From the NCBI RefSeq assembly GCF_005280275.1, contig NZ_CP040022.1:496001-560000 (forward strand): DNA of 64,000 bases, given 5' to 3'. The stretch comes from Salinivibrio kushneri. Its GTDB lineage: Bacteria; Pseudomonadota; Gammaproteobacteria; Enterobacterales; Vibrionaceae. The first letter of the stretch is position 1; each line of letters begins with the position of its first letter. Made by a program: the position numbers and the translations under genes. Below are positions 8,908-18,346 of the stretch, in pieces. The notes beneath the pieces were generated by a model. It worked only from the letters and a program-made list of their open reading frames with translations, was not told where the DNA came from and made no database searches.

Positions 8908-9903
8908 CTAGGGTCCCTGTAGTAAGAAATCACGATATTGGGTATCTTCACGCACCACATGGTGAATCCACCAATAACGTAGAAACTTAAAAAACTCTGA
9001 GCGGTATAGCTCTGGGTCGGCTTGGCACTGTAGCAGCACATATTGCGCTTGCCGGGCGAGGCGTTGGTGAATCGCAGCATGCGCTTTGTATTTGGGGTAG
9101 GCGCGCGCTTCGAGAATATCTTCCTCGAGCTGAAAGTGCGAGTCAATGTAGTCACGAAAGCGTTGCGCGAGGGTCTCAAAATCCGTCTTAGTCTCGTCCT
9201 CATGGTGGTAGGCAATGGCCTCATACGTATCGTTGATGATAGAGAGCAGCTGCTTGTTACTCTCATCCAATGATTGATGTCCCACTGTATACTTTTCTTG
9301 CCACCGAATAAATTTCCGATCTTTCGACTCTTCCTTGGGTGGGGCTATAGATGGCTCTTTTGGCGTCAGGTGCGGTTGCGCTTCGTTTTGTGGCTCGGTA
9401 ATGCCCTTTATTTTTTGTTGTTCTTCTTCGGTAAAGACGATGACTCCATTGTGCTCAAACTCCGTTGATTTGGCAGGATCTGACTGGTACATCTCAAAGT
9501 AGAATGTGGGGGGCTTTTTAGCTTTGGTCTGCTTAGATAGCTGCTTGACACGGTTTTCTAGATCTTGTTTTTTCACCGGCTTAACCATAAAAGCATCGAC
9601 ATCATAGCGGATGCACTCGCTGATCACTGCCTGAGACGCGTTAGCGGTTAAAATGATGATGGGTGTGTCATGACGCAAATGATAGCGACCGCTCCGCATC
9701 AGTCGTAACATTTCCAACCCGTCAATGGGATCCATTTGTAAGTCGGTAATGATCAGATTGGGAGCTTCATGGTATGCCTTTGATATCGCTTCGGCGCCAT
9801 CTTCTGCCGTGATCACCGACTTAATACCCAGTGCTTGGGCCATCAATCCAATGGTGTCACGAATCATTTCATGATCGTCAACAATTAAACACGGAGATAG
9901 CAT
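8908..9903 (-). CDS. Response regulator receiver - hemerythrin domain protein
   Basis: 331 residues from an ATG with a perfect AGGAGG upstream. Residues 1-120 form a CheY-like receiver: acidic pocket Asp9-Asp10, phospho-acceptor Asp54 in LIITDLQMDP, a Thr in ILTAN and a Lys in VKPVKK. A Lys/Pro/Glu-rich linker (about 125-205) leads to a bacteriohemerythrin domain that shows its di-iron ligands: His in VGHQSLDE, HFQLEED (HxxxE), HAAIH (HxxxH) and HVVRED (HxxxxD). Hemerythrins bind O2 or sense oxygen or redox. A phosphorylation input coupled to an iron/oxygen-binding output is inferred. No DNA-binding or enzymatic output is present and no histidine kinase is adjacent. Confidence 0.9.
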   Translation of the reverse strand: MLSPCLIVDDHEMIRDTIGLMAQALGIKSVITAEDGAEAISKAYHEAPNLIITDLQMDPIDGLEMLRLMRSGRYHLRHDTPIIILTANASQAVISECIRYDVDAFMVKPVKKQDLENRVKQLSKQTKAKKPPTFYFEMYQSDPAKSTEFEHNGVIVFTEEEQQKIKGITEPQNEAQPHLTPKEPSIAPPKEESKDRKFIRWQEKYTVGHQSLDESNKQLLSIINDTYEAIAYHHEDETKTDFETLAQRFRDYIDSHFQLEEDILEARAYPKYKAHAAIHQRLARQAQYVLLQCQADPELYRSEFFKFLRYWWIHHVVREDTQYRDFLLQGP

Positions 9904-10042
9904 ACGTCCTCCTGACAATGTCTATGTTTTCAGCCTAGTGGATGGTGGCAAGAGCGTCTATAGCGCGTGTGAAAGGAATGCGACTTGGATGAGGCTTTGC
10001 TTAAAAATGATGGGTAAGAGCAAACAACAAATGATAGCGACA

Positions 10043-10067
10043 AAAAAGGCGCCCAGTTGGGCGCCTT
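10043..10067 (-). terminator. Rho-independent terminator after the cold-shock gene
   Basis: AAGGCGCCC-AACT-GGGCGCCTT on the minus strand followed by TTTTGTCG, 20 bases after the stop at 10088. Confidence 0.85.
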
Positions 10068-10087
10068 TCTCTTAAATTTGGTTTGGC

Positions 10088-10294
10088 TTACAGGCGAACG
10101 ACGTTCGCAGCCTGTGGGCCTTTCTGACCTTGCTCGATATCGAACTCAACCTGTTGGCCTTCTGCTAGTGTGCGGAAGCCTTCACCAACGATAGCACGGA
10201 AGTGAACGAATACGTCTGGACCGTTCTCTTGCTGGATAAAACCGAAACCTTTCTCTTCGTTAAACCACTTAACGGAACCATTAGCTTTGGACAT
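10088..10294 (-). CDS. Cold-shock family single-stranded nucleic-acid-binding protein
   Basis: 68 residues, one OB-fold cold-shock domain. The RNA-binding motifs are plain: [15 protein letters not shown] (RNP1) and DVFVHFRAI (RNP2). Proteins of this type melt RNA secondary structure and act as RNA chaperones or antiterminators. ATG after AGGAGAC. A gene-free region of about 580 bases lies upstream, room for the long 5' leader typical of cold-inducible csp genes; whether this member is cold-induced cannot be told. A strong terminator follows. Confidence 0.95.
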   Translation of the reverse strand: MSKANGSVKWFNEEKGFGFIQQENGPDVFVHFRAIVGEGFRTLAEGQQVEFDIEQGQKGPQAANVVRL

Positions 10295-10875
10295 GGTGTC
10301 TCCTGAATATATTAACTAGGTGTTGCAGTGACGCGAGTGCCGTTAATCGACTCTATGGGCAAATGTAGCGAATATCTTCAGGACAACTAACTTTCCAGCC
10401 TAGCGGTGGGGTGTTTCGATGTATCTATATTCAATTGCTGCATAAATTTCCGATTATCGAAGCTGCTAGGCAGCCTCAACAGGACCACGCGTTATTTGCG
10501 CGTCAGTTTACTATTGGTTGCGACTCGGTATGTCTACGACCAACAGACCGTCAACCAACACGGTTGAACATTATCGAGAATACACCCAAAAGAATGTGAG
10601 GTAAATCTATTTTGCGGATGAAAGCGGCAACTTTGTGCGAGCGTATTGTGAAAATGAGAGCAAGGCCAGATAACTGTGATATATCGGCGTATAGTACATC
10701 GTAGAAAAGCGATCTAGATTGCGAGGAGTGTCAAATCACTCGTTGGATGATGTCTTTTTATGCTGACAATAACGTATCATGAAAGACGACGAGTAACGCC
10801 GCAGACACGTTTGTGCGCGCGTTTGGGTTTGTTTATGCCAGTCATAATTGTGACTCGCAGTGATAGGGTTTCTCC
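10295..10875. other. Intergenic region between the csp gene and the SPFH gene
   Basis: 581 bases with divergent genes at both ends. A 62-codon open frame at 10411-10599 has no ribosome site or recognisable sequence and is not called. The left part should carry the csp promoter and leader, the right part the SPFH/NfeD promoter. No convincing -35/-10 pair was found by eye. Confidence 0.5.
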
Positions 10876-11826
10876 ATGGATACGATTTTTTTAGAAACGT
10901 CGAGTTTTATTGGCGTCTGGGTCGTGCTGGCGGTCTTAGTGATCGTGGTGCTACGCGGTGCGATTAAGTTTGTGCCACAAAATACGGCGTATGTCGTCGA
11001 GCGGTTTGGTAAGTATTACAAGACCATGGAAGCGGGTCTCAATTTCATCGTGCCATTTATCGATCGTATTGGTTATACCAGGACGTTAAAAGAACAAGCG
11101 TATGATGTACCCAGTCAATCCGCGATCACGCGCGATAATATTTCGCTGGTTGTTGACGGTGTCTTATACATCAAGGTATTGGATCCGTATAAAGCGTGTT
11201 ATGGCGTCGACGATTATGTGTACTCCGTGACTCAGCTTGCGCAAACCACCATGCGTAGTGAGGTGGGTAAAATGGAGCTGGATAAAACCTTCGAAGAGCG
11301 TGAAAGCCTAAACACCGCGATTGTCTCTGCCATCAATGAGGCCGCTCAGCCATGGGGCGTTCAGGTGCTGCGTTACGAAATCAAGGATATCGATCCACCT
11401 CGCTCTGTTCTCGATGCCATGGAGCGTCAAATGAAGGCTGAGCGAGAAAAGCGTGCGGTGATTCTTGAATCAGAAGGGGCGCGTCAATCGGATATAAACG
11501 TTGCTGAAGGTCAAAAGCAGGCCCGAGTCTTAGCGGCGGAAGCGGAAAAGTCAGAGCAAATCTTGCAAGCGGAAGGGGAAGCGCAAGCCATTATTGCGGT
11601 TGCCGAAGCGCAAGCCGAAGCACTTGAAATCGTCGGGACACGAGCGATTACAGAGGAAGGCCAAAAAGCCATCCAGTTGGAGCTGGCAGAAAAAGCGATC
11701 AAGGCGAAACAGGCGATTGCCAAAGAGTCCTCAGTGGTACTGCTGCCTGACTCTGGGACAGGCGCAGCGAATGTGGTTGCAGAAGCGATGACAATTATTG
11801 ATACACTCAATAAGAGCAAAGCGTAA
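10876..11826 (+). CDS. SPFH/band-7 membrane protein (QmcA/stomatin-like)
   Basis: 316 residues. One N-terminal membrane segment (about 8-28) is followed by an SPFH domain: VPQNTAYVVERFGKYYKTMEAG, then RTLKEQAYDVPSQSAITRDN. A long charged, Ala/Glu/Gln-rich coiled coil (about 190-270) comes next, then a short hydrophobic tail. Such proteins form large ring or cage oligomers in membrane microdomains and are linked to quality control with FtsH-type proteases. It is followed 6 bases later by a NfeD-family gene, the classical STOP/NfeD operon, which supports a shared complex. The ribosome site is weak (AGGG). Confidence 0.93.
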   Translation: MDTIFLETSSFIGVWVVLAVLVIVVLRGAIKFVPQNTAYVVERFGKYYKTMEAGLNFIVPFIDRIGYTRTLKEQAYDVPSQSAITRDNISLVVDGVLYIKVLDPYKACYGVDDYVYSVTQLAQTTMRSEVGKMELDKTFEERESLNTAIVSAINEAAQPWGVQVLRYEIKDIDPPRSVLDAMERQMKAEREKRAVILESEGARQSDINVAEGQKQARVLAAEAEKSEQILQAEGEAQAIIAVAEAQAEALEIVGTRAITEEGQKAIQLELAEKAIKAKQAIAKESSVVLLPDSGTGAANVVAEAMTIIDTLNKSKA

Positions 11827-11832
11827 AACAGG

Positions 11833-12312
11833 ATGTTTAGTGTGAGTATCTACCTTGCAGAATTAACCGTGATTGTGGGCTTGTTACTGTTAGCCGTTGA
11901 AGTCTGGCTACTGGGTTTATCGACCATTGTGTTATTGGCAACCGGTGTTGCTGCTATTTTGGTGGGACTCTTGGCGATGGTCGGCGTTGTGCCAGAAACG
12001 GTGACGGCGTTATTTAGCAGCACCGGGATAGGTGCAGGCTTGTTAACTGCCATGCTGTGGCGGCCACTTAAACAGTTACAACGGGGCGGACGACGCCCGG
12101 ATAATCGCCATAGTGATTTTATCGGATTGACCTTGACGCTCAGTGAGCCGTTGAGCCGAGAGCAAACATCGACGGTAAAATACTCAGGTGTCACTTGGCA
12201 ACTGCAACTAAGTTCGGCCGCCAGTGATTGCACATTGCTGGCTGGCGATCAGGTCAAAGTGGTGGGCGTTGATGTGGGACGATTTACGGTGGAGCCTGCA
12301 TTGCCGGAGTGA
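11833..12312 (+). CDS. NfeD-family membrane protein
   Basis: 159 residues. Three hydrophobic segments (about 5-75) are followed by a soluble C-terminal OB-fold (about 95-155) with SDFIGLTLTLSEPL and GDQVKVVGVDVGRFTVEP. This is the short, non-protease NfeD type that partners with SPFH proteins; the OB domain is thought to contact the partner. It lies 6 bases downstream of the SPFH gene, in one operon closed by a terminator at 12361. A GTG three codons in, behind AGGATG, is an alternative start. Confidence 0.9.
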   Translation: MFSVSIYLAELTVIVGLLLLAVEVWLLGLSTIVLLATGVAAILVGLLAMVGVVPETVTALFSSTGIGAGLLTAMLWRPLKQLQRGGRRPDNRHSDFIGLTLTLSEPLSREQTSTVKYSGVTWQLQLSSAASDCTLLAGDQVKVVGVDVGRFTVEPALPE

Positions 12313-12360
12313 GAGACACGTTCAGTGCCCGAACACGACAAATCGCTGTTGATGACATGA

Positions 12361-12392
12361 AAAAGCTCGGTCACAGTACCGAGCTTTTTATT
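12361..12392. terminator. Bidirectional rho-independent terminator
   Basis: Perfect 11-bp stem AAAAGCTCGGT / ACCGAGCTTTT with a 6-base loop (12361-12388). T-runs occur on both strands, so it can serve NfeD (plus) and the small basic gene ending at 12410 (minus). Confidence 0.85.
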
Positions 12393-12409
12393 GCGTATCA
12401 GCCTGTGAT

Positions 12410-12523
12410 TTAGGCTTTTTTTAGTTGCTTTTTAAGCTTCTTCAGCTTGTTTTCCTGCTTCGCAACTTTCGCTTTTGTTTTCTTAATTGATTTTTTCAGA
12501 TCTTTTTTCGACGCTTTCGTCAT
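12410..12523 (-). CDS. Lysine-rich coiled-coil micropeptide (37 aa), function unknown
   Basis: 37 residues from an ATG at 12521-12523 with a strong AAGGAGAG ribosome site; the longer open frame upstream has none. About 16 of 37 residues are lysine, arranged as an amphipathic heptad helix (SKKDLKKSIKKTKAKV, then QENKLKKLKKQLKKA). No known family is recognised. A small nucleic-acid- or membrane-associated helix is possible but inferred. It lies 95 bases after a small RHH-like gene on the same strand and ends at the shared terminator. Confidence 0.6.
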   Translation of the reverse strand: MTKASKKDLKKSIKKTKAKVAKQENKLKKLKKQLKKA

Positions 12524-12618
12524 GATTTCTCTCCTTAATGATGATTTGCCGAAGCGTTTGCCACTGCAGTACAGCTTCAATGCTGTGGACGGGGCCGGCA
12601 TGTCCACCCCAGGTGTGA

Positions 12619-12792
12619 TCACGATGATTTATTCGTTTCGTGGTCTTTTAAAAACTGTTTAATAAATCGGCGTATTTCACGTGCTGCGGATGTGTCCAGT
12701 TCGTCGCAGGCCTCTAAGAAGGCATCGCGTTGCTCGCTATTGATTCTTACTAGTAACTGGCTGTCTTTCTTTGCTTTTTCTTTTTTTGCCAT
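12619..12792 (-). CDS. Small ribbon-helix-helix-like protein (57 aa)
   Basis: 57 residues from ATG 12790-12792. After a basic start (MAKKEKAKKD) the pattern LLVRINSEQRDAFLEACDEL, then TSAAREIRRFIKQFL, fits an Arc/MetJ-type beta strand followed by two helices, as in small DNA-binding repressors. No toxin gene is adjacent. The next gene on this strand is a lysine-rich micropeptide, and metC lies divergent upstream. The ribosome site is modest (GATAGGCG). Family placement rests on pattern only. Confidence 0.6.
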   Translation of the reverse strand: MAKKEKAKKDSQLLVRINSEQRDAFLEACDELDTSAAREIRRFIKQFLKDHETNKSS

Positions 12793-12977
12793 GCCAATAC
12801 GCCTATCTTTTAGATATACAATGTATATACGTTTCTTTAGTGGTGCCAGGAGAGAATTGCGAAACTGTGATCTACTTAGTACTGTAATCAATATGGATCG
12901 CGAATATCAATAGGCTGAATGAGTTAGTGCTGAGCGCTATGACATATAGCCAAATCGATGTCATAAAATCTATTTTT

Positions 12978-12993
12978 AGCCATCTAAATGTCT
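12978..12993 (+). promoter_or_regulatory. Candidate MetJ operator upstream of metC
   Basis: Two adjacent 8-mers, AGCCATCT and AAATGTCT, each match 6 of 8 positions of the MetJ box AGACGTCT, in the tandem arrangement MetJ needs, 58 bases upstream of the metC start. The partial match makes this tentative. Confidence 0.4.
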
Positions 12994-13051
12994 TTACTGC
13001 CTTTGTGTGAACCCGTAGGCTATAAGTCAGTCAACCTAGGATGAGTGAACG

Positions 13052-14245
13052 ATGGAAAAGAAATACAGTCGTACACAGCTAATACATGCTGGACGCCGTA
13101 AGGCCTATACCCTTGGTGGGGTCAACCCAGTCGTACAACGTGCCTCTTCAATTGTTTTCGATACGTTAGCTGAGAAGAAGCACGCGATTGTCAATCGTCA
13201 CCAACAAACCTTGTTCTATGGTCGACGAGGAACCACCACCCATTTTGCGCTGCAAGATGCCATGACCGAGCTTGAGCAAGGCGCGGGATGTGCACTCTTT
13301 CCCTGTGGTGCAGCGGCCATCGCAAACAGTATCCTCGCGTTTGTGAAAACCGGTGACCATATTTTGGTCTCAGGATCGGCGTATGAGCCAACCCAAGATT
13401 TTTGCCAGAAAATTCTCGCCGATATGCAGGTGAAGACTGAGTATTTTGATCCTCTCGAGGGCGCGGAGATTGGTCAACGTATCACGCCAAATACACGGGT
13501 TGTGTTTCTGGAGTCACCCGGCTCTTACACCATGGAAGTGCACGATACGCCAGCAATCGTTCAAGCGGTAAGAGAAAGAGCGCCAGATGCGATCATCATG
13601 ATGGATAACACCTGGGCAGCAGGTCGCTTGTATCAACCGTTAGTGCAAGGCGTAGATATTTCGATTCAGTCCGGGACCAAGTATATTATTGGTCATTCGG
13701 ATAATATGCTAGGTACCGCGGTTGCCAATGCCCGCTGCTGGCCAACCTTGCGTGAGCGTGCCTATTTAATGGGGCAAACGGTCGATCCTGATACTGCTTA
13801 CCAAGCCGCTCGTGGATTAAGAACGCTCGATGTGCGACTTGCCCAGCATCAGGAAAATGCCTTACAGGTGGCTAATTGGTTGAATGAGCAAACGGAAGTG
13901 GCAAGCGTGCTCCATCCTGCATTTGGCGACTGTCCCGGGCACCGCTATTTCGCGCGAGATTTTATAGGCAGTAATGGCCTCTTTTCGTTTGTGTTTGCGC
14001 AGCGTTTGTCTGATGCGCAATTAGACGCTTTTTGTGATCATTTGCAGCATTTCAGTATGGCTTATTCATGGGGCGGCTTTGAGTCGTTATTGTTGGCTAA
14101 TCAGCCAGAGCAACTCAATCGCATCCGCCCTGTGGGTAAGGTGGATTTTTCCGGCACACTTGTCAGGCTACATATCGGCTTAGAGGACGTTGACGATCTG
14201 ATTGCCGATCTGGCGGCCGGTTTCGCACGCATTAATAATGCCTGA
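13052..14245 (+). CDS. metC: Cystathionine beta-lyase
   Basis: 397 residues, gamma-family PLP enzyme of Cys/Met metabolism. It cleaves cystathionine to homocysteine, ammonia and pyruvate, the step before methionine synthesis. Seen: the substrate/cofactor loop [34 protein letters not shown] with the PLP-binding Asp, and [16 protein letters not shown] with the Schiff-base Lys (about residue 210). The MetC-type reading NTWAAG and SHSD-like IIGHSD favour MetC over MetB/MetZ. ATG after GGATGAG. It is a single gene preceded by MetJ-box-like sequence, consistent with methionine repression. Confidence 0.9.
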   Translation: MEKKYSRTQLIHAGRRKAYTLGGVNPVVQRASSIVFDTLAEKKHAIVNRHQQTLFYGRRGTTTHFALQDAMTELEQGAGCALFPCGAAAIANSILAFVKTGDHILVSGSAYEPTQDFCQKILADMQVKTEYFDPLEGAEIGQRITPNTRVVFLESPGSYTMEVHDTPAIVQAVRERAPDAIIMMDNTWAAGRLYQPLVQGVDISIQSGTKYIIGHSDNMLGTAVANARCWPTLRERAYLMGQTVDPDTAYQAARGLRTLDVRLAQHQENALQVANWLNEQTEVASVLHPAFGDCPGHRYFARDFIGSNGLFSFVFAQRLSDAQLDAFCDHLQHFSMAYSWGGFESLLLANQPEQLNRIRPVGKVDFSGTLVRLHIGLEDVDDLIADLAAGFARINNA

Positions 14246-14252
14246 GCCAAAT

Positions 14253-14280
14253 CGCCCCTGTGAAAAAGGGGCGTTCTCTA
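14253..14280 (+). terminator. Possible terminator after metC
   Basis: CGCCCCT-N7-AGGGGCG hairpin (14253-14273) followed by a modest TTCTCTAT tail, 8 bases past the metC stop. Confidence 0.5.
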
Positions 14281-14311
14281 TACACTGCGAAGCGGTTATC
14301 AAACAAGGCCG

Positions 14312-15910
14312 TTAGGTTTGAAATTGGTCAGTTAATTGTGTCAACGCGCTGGATTGATGGCTTAACTGGCCACTGACATCACTGGTGGTATCGATTGCAT
14401 CGGTGAGTGACTGGCTACCTTGTTTGAGCGCGCGACGCTGCTGGGTGAGGTGAGCAATTTCTTTATGCTGAGAGTCCAGAGCGGCTTCCACTTCCGCACT
14501 GAGCTGTTCAAGCCCCTGGAAGGTGGTGTGCATCTCGCCTAAATAGCTCTGCAGTCGGACACTGGCTTGCTGATTGTCAGCACTGGCTGACTGTGTTTCC
14601 GTTAGCAGGGTATTGGCGGTATCGACTTGGCCGAGTAAATCATTGATCCAACCTCGAATGTCGCCAGTTGATTGAGCTGTGCGTTGAGACAAACTTCTCA
14701 CTTCATCAGCGACGACGGCAAAGCCTCTCCCATGCTCACCGGCGCGCGCGGCTTCAATCGCAGCATTGAGGGCGAGCAAGTTGGTTTGTTCTGCAATGCC
14801 CTCAATCACATCCATGACGCCGGCGATTTGGTTACTGGTTTGTTTCAGCGTTGCCATGGTACTCGAGACGTTTTCAACCACTTTGACGCTATGGGCAATT
14901 GAGGCTTCTGTCGCACTCATTTGTGTTTGAATTTCATCGTTGTCTTGAGAGACTTTGCCGATGTATTCACGGGTATCATGAATGGCGTTGGCAATTTCCG
15001 TGGTTGCGCTTTCCATAACGGTCAGCGATTGCGCGACATCGTTAACGTTTTGCCGTGTTTGCTGGTTAATCGTCGCCACTTGCGTACTTTGTTGGTCTAA
15101 CGTATCCGACTGTTGATCAAGCGCTGATGTTCGCGATTGTATATCGGTAACAAAATGACTGAACTTATCGAGCAAGTTATTTGATGCGCGAGCGACGGCA
15201 CTGACTTCATCCTGATACTTATCGAATAAACGCACGGAGAGATCGGAGCGCTTATCGATATCCGTCAGGGACGTAGCAATATGATCCAGACGCACCACCA
15301 CGGTTTTTCGCAGCCACGTCATCAGTCCCAAGGCCAGCAACAGTGTGATCCCACAACCGATATAGACGATGTTCGATTGCTGATGCAAAAAAGTAATAAG
15401 CGCACTGGCAGAGTTTTTCGCGTTATCTTGACGCTCGGTCAGCTTTTCGTTGATGGCTGCTAACATGGGGTCAACGGCAGGATAGAGATCAAAGTCCACA
15501 AGACGCCCTGCATCGTAAAAGCTTTTACTGTCGACCGTTTTAGCAAGCTTGGTGAGGTATTGGTCAAACTTCTTTTTACCTTCTTGCTGTTCGGCACGCC
15601 AGTCCGACAAAGACGGATACTGTGATAGCGCTTGCCAGCTCTGTTGATAACGCTGCTGAAGTTTTTCAAACTCAGGGGTGATCTCGTTCCAAAACAAGAC
15701 TTGTGCTTTGATTTTTTGCGACAGATTGACGAGGTCGCGGTGATCCCGCTCAAGAGCTAAAAGCGCCCATACTTCGGGAAGTTGATGATTTACATATTCG
15801 GCTGAGGCATCTGCGGAGCGAGCCGATATCCAAAGTGCGAGACTACCAAGTCCGATGGTCGAGGCGATAAAGAGGGTGAAGGCGATCAATAACCGCTGTC
15901 TTACGCTCAT
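14312..15910 (-). CDS. Methyl-accepting chemotaxis protein
   Basis: 532 residues from the ATG at 15908-15910, which has AGGAAG upstream; the open frame extends 5 codons further. Order: membrane segment (about 8-28), a periplasmic helical region of about 150 residues with few landmarks, second membrane segment (about 183-205), HAMP, then a signalling coiled coil. The conserved hairpin tip [36 protein letters not shown] is broken here only for quoting ([20 protein letters not shown] then [16 protein letters not shown]). It relays ligand binding to CheA/CheW. The helical-bundle sensor resembles four-helix-bundle receptors; the ligand is unknown. No CheR-type pentapeptide is seen at the C-terminus. 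Confidence 0.93.
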   Translation of the reverse strand: MSVRQRLLIAFTLFIASTIGLGSLALWISARSADASAEYVNHQLPEVWALLALERDHRDLVNLSQKIKAQVLFWNEITPEFEKLQQRYQQSWQALSQYPSLSDWRAEQQEGKKKFDQYLTKLAKTVDSKSFYDAGRLVDFDLYPAVDPMLAAINEKLTERQDNAKNSASALITFLHQQSNIVYIGCGITLLLALGLMTWLRKTVVVRLDHIATSLTDIDKRSDLSVRLFDKYQDEVSAVARASNNLLDKFSHFVTDIQSRTSALDQQSDTLDQQSTQVATINQQTRQNVNDVAQSLTVMESATTEIANAIHDTREYIGKVSQDNDEIQTQMSATEASIAHSVKVVENVSSTMATLKQTSNQIAGVMDVIEGIAEQTNLLALNAAIEAARAGEHGRGFAVVADEVRSLSQRTAQSTGDIRGWINDLLGQVDTANTLLTETQSASADNQQASVRLQSYLGEMHTTFQGLEQLSAEVEAALDSQHKEIAHLTQQRRALKQGSQSLTDAIDTTSDVSGQLSHQSSALTQLTDQFQT

Positions 15911-16092
15911 GGTACTTCCTGTCAACTGCCTAATCTAATGATGCGCCGCAGATTAAGGAGCCACTGTTTCATTAGAATGACAGGTGTCTCAATAATGTGA
16001 TTTGGGAGTGAGATCACCGTTCATTTATTTGAACGTGGCGCAGGTGCAGCCCCAGAGGAGGGCTAAAAAAGTGTGCAAAGCAGACGTAACGA

Positions 16093-16124
16093 CAAGAAAA
16101 AAGCGCCCGACTGGAGGGGCGCTT
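16093..16124 (-). terminator. Terminator of the proXWV operon
   Basis: AAGCGCCC / GGGCGCTT, an 8-bp stem with an 8-base loop (16101-16124), followed on the minus strand by TTTTCTTG. It lies 28 bases after the proV stop. Confidence 0.7.
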
Positions 16125-16151
16125 TCACAGCGAATGATGGTGTATTGGTTG

Positions 16152-17390
16152 CTAGCTGGCCTTTTTCGGTGAGTTTTGATCCTCAGATAACGCAGACCCT
16201 TTCTGAGCGCTTTCACTGAGAATGTTTGCGACCGTCTGTCTGGATAGATGGCCTATAAGCTCGCCTTGATTATCAAACACGGGGAGCGGCCATTTGGACT
16301 CCAATGTATCTGGGATGACGGTTTCCAATAACGAGTCTTGCTCAATGGCCGGTACGTCTTCAAGGAGGCTTGCCTCAATATCACCGCTTGGATCTTTATC
16401 ACTGAGGGTTTTTTGGCTTAATGTGCCTTGATAGCCGTCTTCTGTGATGTAATAGCCATAATTGGCTTTTTGTTGACGCATCTGCTGAATCGCATCGCCA
16501 ATCGTATTGGCACTGATGCGGCAGATTTGTGGCTGCATCACGGTTTCGACCGTTAATGCGCGAGCACGGTTAACGTCTTTTACGAAGGCTTCGACATAGT
16601 CATCGGCCGGTTGGAGCAAGATATCGACCGGCTCACCCACTTGCACGAGCTTACCATCACGTAAAATGGCAATACGGTCGCCCAGCCGCAAGGCTTCATC
16701 AAGATCATGAGTAATAAAAATAATGGTCTTGTGCAATTTTTCCTGCAGTTCTATCAGCTGGTCTTGCATCTCACTGCGAATGAGCGGATCAAGCGCGGAA
16801 AATGCTTCATCCATCAGCAAAATTTCTGCATCGGTGCAGAGAGCGCGCGCGAGGCCGACACGTTGTTGTTGCCCGCCAGATAATTGTGCCGGATATTGAT
16901 CGGCGTAGCCGTCAAGACCCACAGTCGACAACCATTGATCCGCTTTTTGATCGCGTTGCGTTTTTCCTTCCCCTTGGATTCGCAAACCAAACCCAACATT
17001 TTCTCTTACTGTGCGGTGCGGGAGTAGGCCAAAACGTTGAAACACCATGGACATCTTATGGCGTCGAAACGCCTGCAACTCTTTTTGCGAGTGCTTCATG
17101 ATATCGGTGCCTTCCACGCGGATTTCACCTTCGGTGGGATCTATCAAGCGATTGAAATGACGAATCAAGGTCGATTTGCCGGAGCCCGATAGGCCCATGA
17201 TCACAAAGACCTCCCCGCGGCGAATAGATAGGTTGATATCACTGAGGCCAATGGTGTGCCCTGTTTCTTGCAATAAGGCATCTTTACTTTTTCCTGCTTT
17301 GACCGCAGGCATGACCTTTTGCGGGTGGTCGCCAAACACTTTATATAGGCCCTGGATCTCAATTAAGGTGTCCTGCACTGGCTTAGTCAT
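16152..17390 (-). CDS. proV: Glycine betaine/proline ABC transporter, ATP-binding subunit
   Basis: 412 residues from the ATG at 17388-17390, which has AAAGGAGG upstream and overlaps the end of proW by 8 bases; the longer open frame lacks a ribosome site. The ATPase domain shows Walker A GLSGSGKSTLIRHFNRL, signature LSGGQQQRVGLARAL and Walker B ILLMDEAFSALDP. The C-terminal part from about 290 carries tandem CBS-like repeats, which in OpuA-type transporters act as ionic-strength sensors that gate uptake. It energises osmoprotectant import at the inner membrane. Last gene of proX-proW-proV. Confidence 0.95.
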   Translation of the reverse strand: MTKPVQDTLIEIQGLYKVFGDHPQKVMPAVKAGKSKDALLQETGHTIGLSDINLSIRRGEVFVIMGLSGSGKSTLIRHFNRLIDPTEGEIRVEGTDIMKHSQKELQAFRRHKMSMVFQRFGLLPHRTVRENVGFGLRIQGEGKTQRDQKADQWLSTVGLDGYADQYPAQLSGGQQQRVGLARALCTDAEILLMDEAFSALDPLIRSEMQDQLIELQEKLHKTIIFITHDLDEALRLGDRIAILRDGKLVQVGEPVDILLQPADDYVEAFVKDVNRARALTVETVMQPQICRISANTIGDAIQQMRQQKANYGYYITEDGYQGTLSQKTLSDKDPSGDIEASLLEDVPAIEQDSLLETVIPDTLESKWPLPVFDNQGELIGHLSRQTVANILSESAQKGSALSEDQNSPKKAS

Positions 17391-18279
17391 GATCGCCTCC
17401 TTTGAGATGCTGCTGGGAACGTTTGGCGTAGCTTTGAGACACACGATCGAAAATAATCGCAATCACCACAATCGCGAGACCGTTGAGAAGGCCCAAGGTA
17501 AAGTATTGATTGGTAATCGATTTAAGCACAGGTTGTCCAAGGCCTGAAACGCCAATCATGGAGGCAATGACCACCATCGCCAAGGCCATCATAATGGTTT
17601 GGTTAATGCCCGCCATGATGGTTGGCATTGCCAAGGGGAGCTGGATCTGGAATAAACGTTGAAAACCATTAGCGCCATAGGCGGTCGCTGCTTCTAGCAC
17701 ATCTTTGTCGACTAACCGAATACCCAGATTGGTCAAACGAATGACTGGCGGGATGGCATAGATAACCACCGCGATAACCCCGGGGATTTTGCCAATACCT
17801 AATAGCATTACCACTGGGATTAAGTACACAAACGCGGGCATAGTTTGCATAATATCCAGTAACGGCGTGACCATGGCCTGAGTACGATTGGACTTGGACA
17901 TCGCAATGCCTATCGGCACACCGACGCCAATCGCGACCAGTGTACACACCAAAATGATACTCATGGTGCTCATGGTGTCCTCCCACATCCCTAAGTAGGC
18001 AATCAGGGTGAAAGAAACAACCACAGCTGTCGGGAGCTTCCAAGAGCGACTGGCGAGGTACGCGATACCGGCCAGTACGGCAATCACCAGCCACCAAGGT
18101 GTGGCGAGGAGCAAATCTTCGAACCAAACAAGAAAGTGGAGGAGAGGGTCAAAGAAGGCTTCAATACCTTCACCATATTCGCGAGAGAAGTTGCGATATG
18201 CGCCGTCGAGTGTTTGTCGAATAGCGAGCAGATCGCGCCTGCTCATTTCTGGCACTTCCGTTAGCCATGAATCAGCCAT
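17383..18279 (-). CDS. proW: Glycine betaine/proline ABC transporter, permease
   Basis: 298 residues. An N-terminal region of about 60 residues precedes five to six membrane segments and the BPD_transp_1 EAA-type loop (GANGFQRLFQIQLPLAMPTI) that couples to ProV. Typical ProW stretches include GVPIGIAMSKS, PLLDIMQTMPAFVYLIPVVM and PPVIRLTNLGIR. It forms the homodimeric channel. It follows proX by 67 bases and overlaps proV by 8, so translation of the two is coupled. The N-terminal soluble part is shorter than in E. coli ProW. Confidence 0.95.
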   Translation of the reverse strand: MADSWLTEVPEMSRRDLLAIRQTLDGAYRNFSREYGEGIEAFFDPLLHFLVWFEDLLLATPWWLVIAVLAGIAYLASRSWKLPTAVVVSFTLIAYLGMWEDTMSTMSIILVCTLVAIGVGVPIGIAMSKSNRTQAMVTPLLDIMQTMPAFVYLIPVVMLLGIGKIPGVIAVVIYAIPPVIRLTNLGIRLVDKDVLEAATAYGANGFQRLFQIQLPLAMPTIMAGINQTIMMALAMVVIASMIGVSGLGQPVLKSITNQYFTLGLLNGLAIVVIAIIFDRVSQSYAKRSQQHLKGGDHD

Positions 18280-18346
18280 TGTTATTGTTCCTATACTGCT
18301 AAAGGAGAGTCAGCGCAGCGGCAGTACCACGCTGACTGTTGCAAGG

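Noticed and set aside
10411-10599. A 62-codon open frame upstream of the cold-shock gene
   Set aside because: No ribosome site, no recognisable sequence; more likely chance in an intergenic region.
16152-17462. Start of proV at 17462 with 24 extra residues
   Set aside because: The extension lies inside proW and has no ribosome site; the ATG at 17388-17390 has AAAGGAGG and a normal ProV N-terminus.
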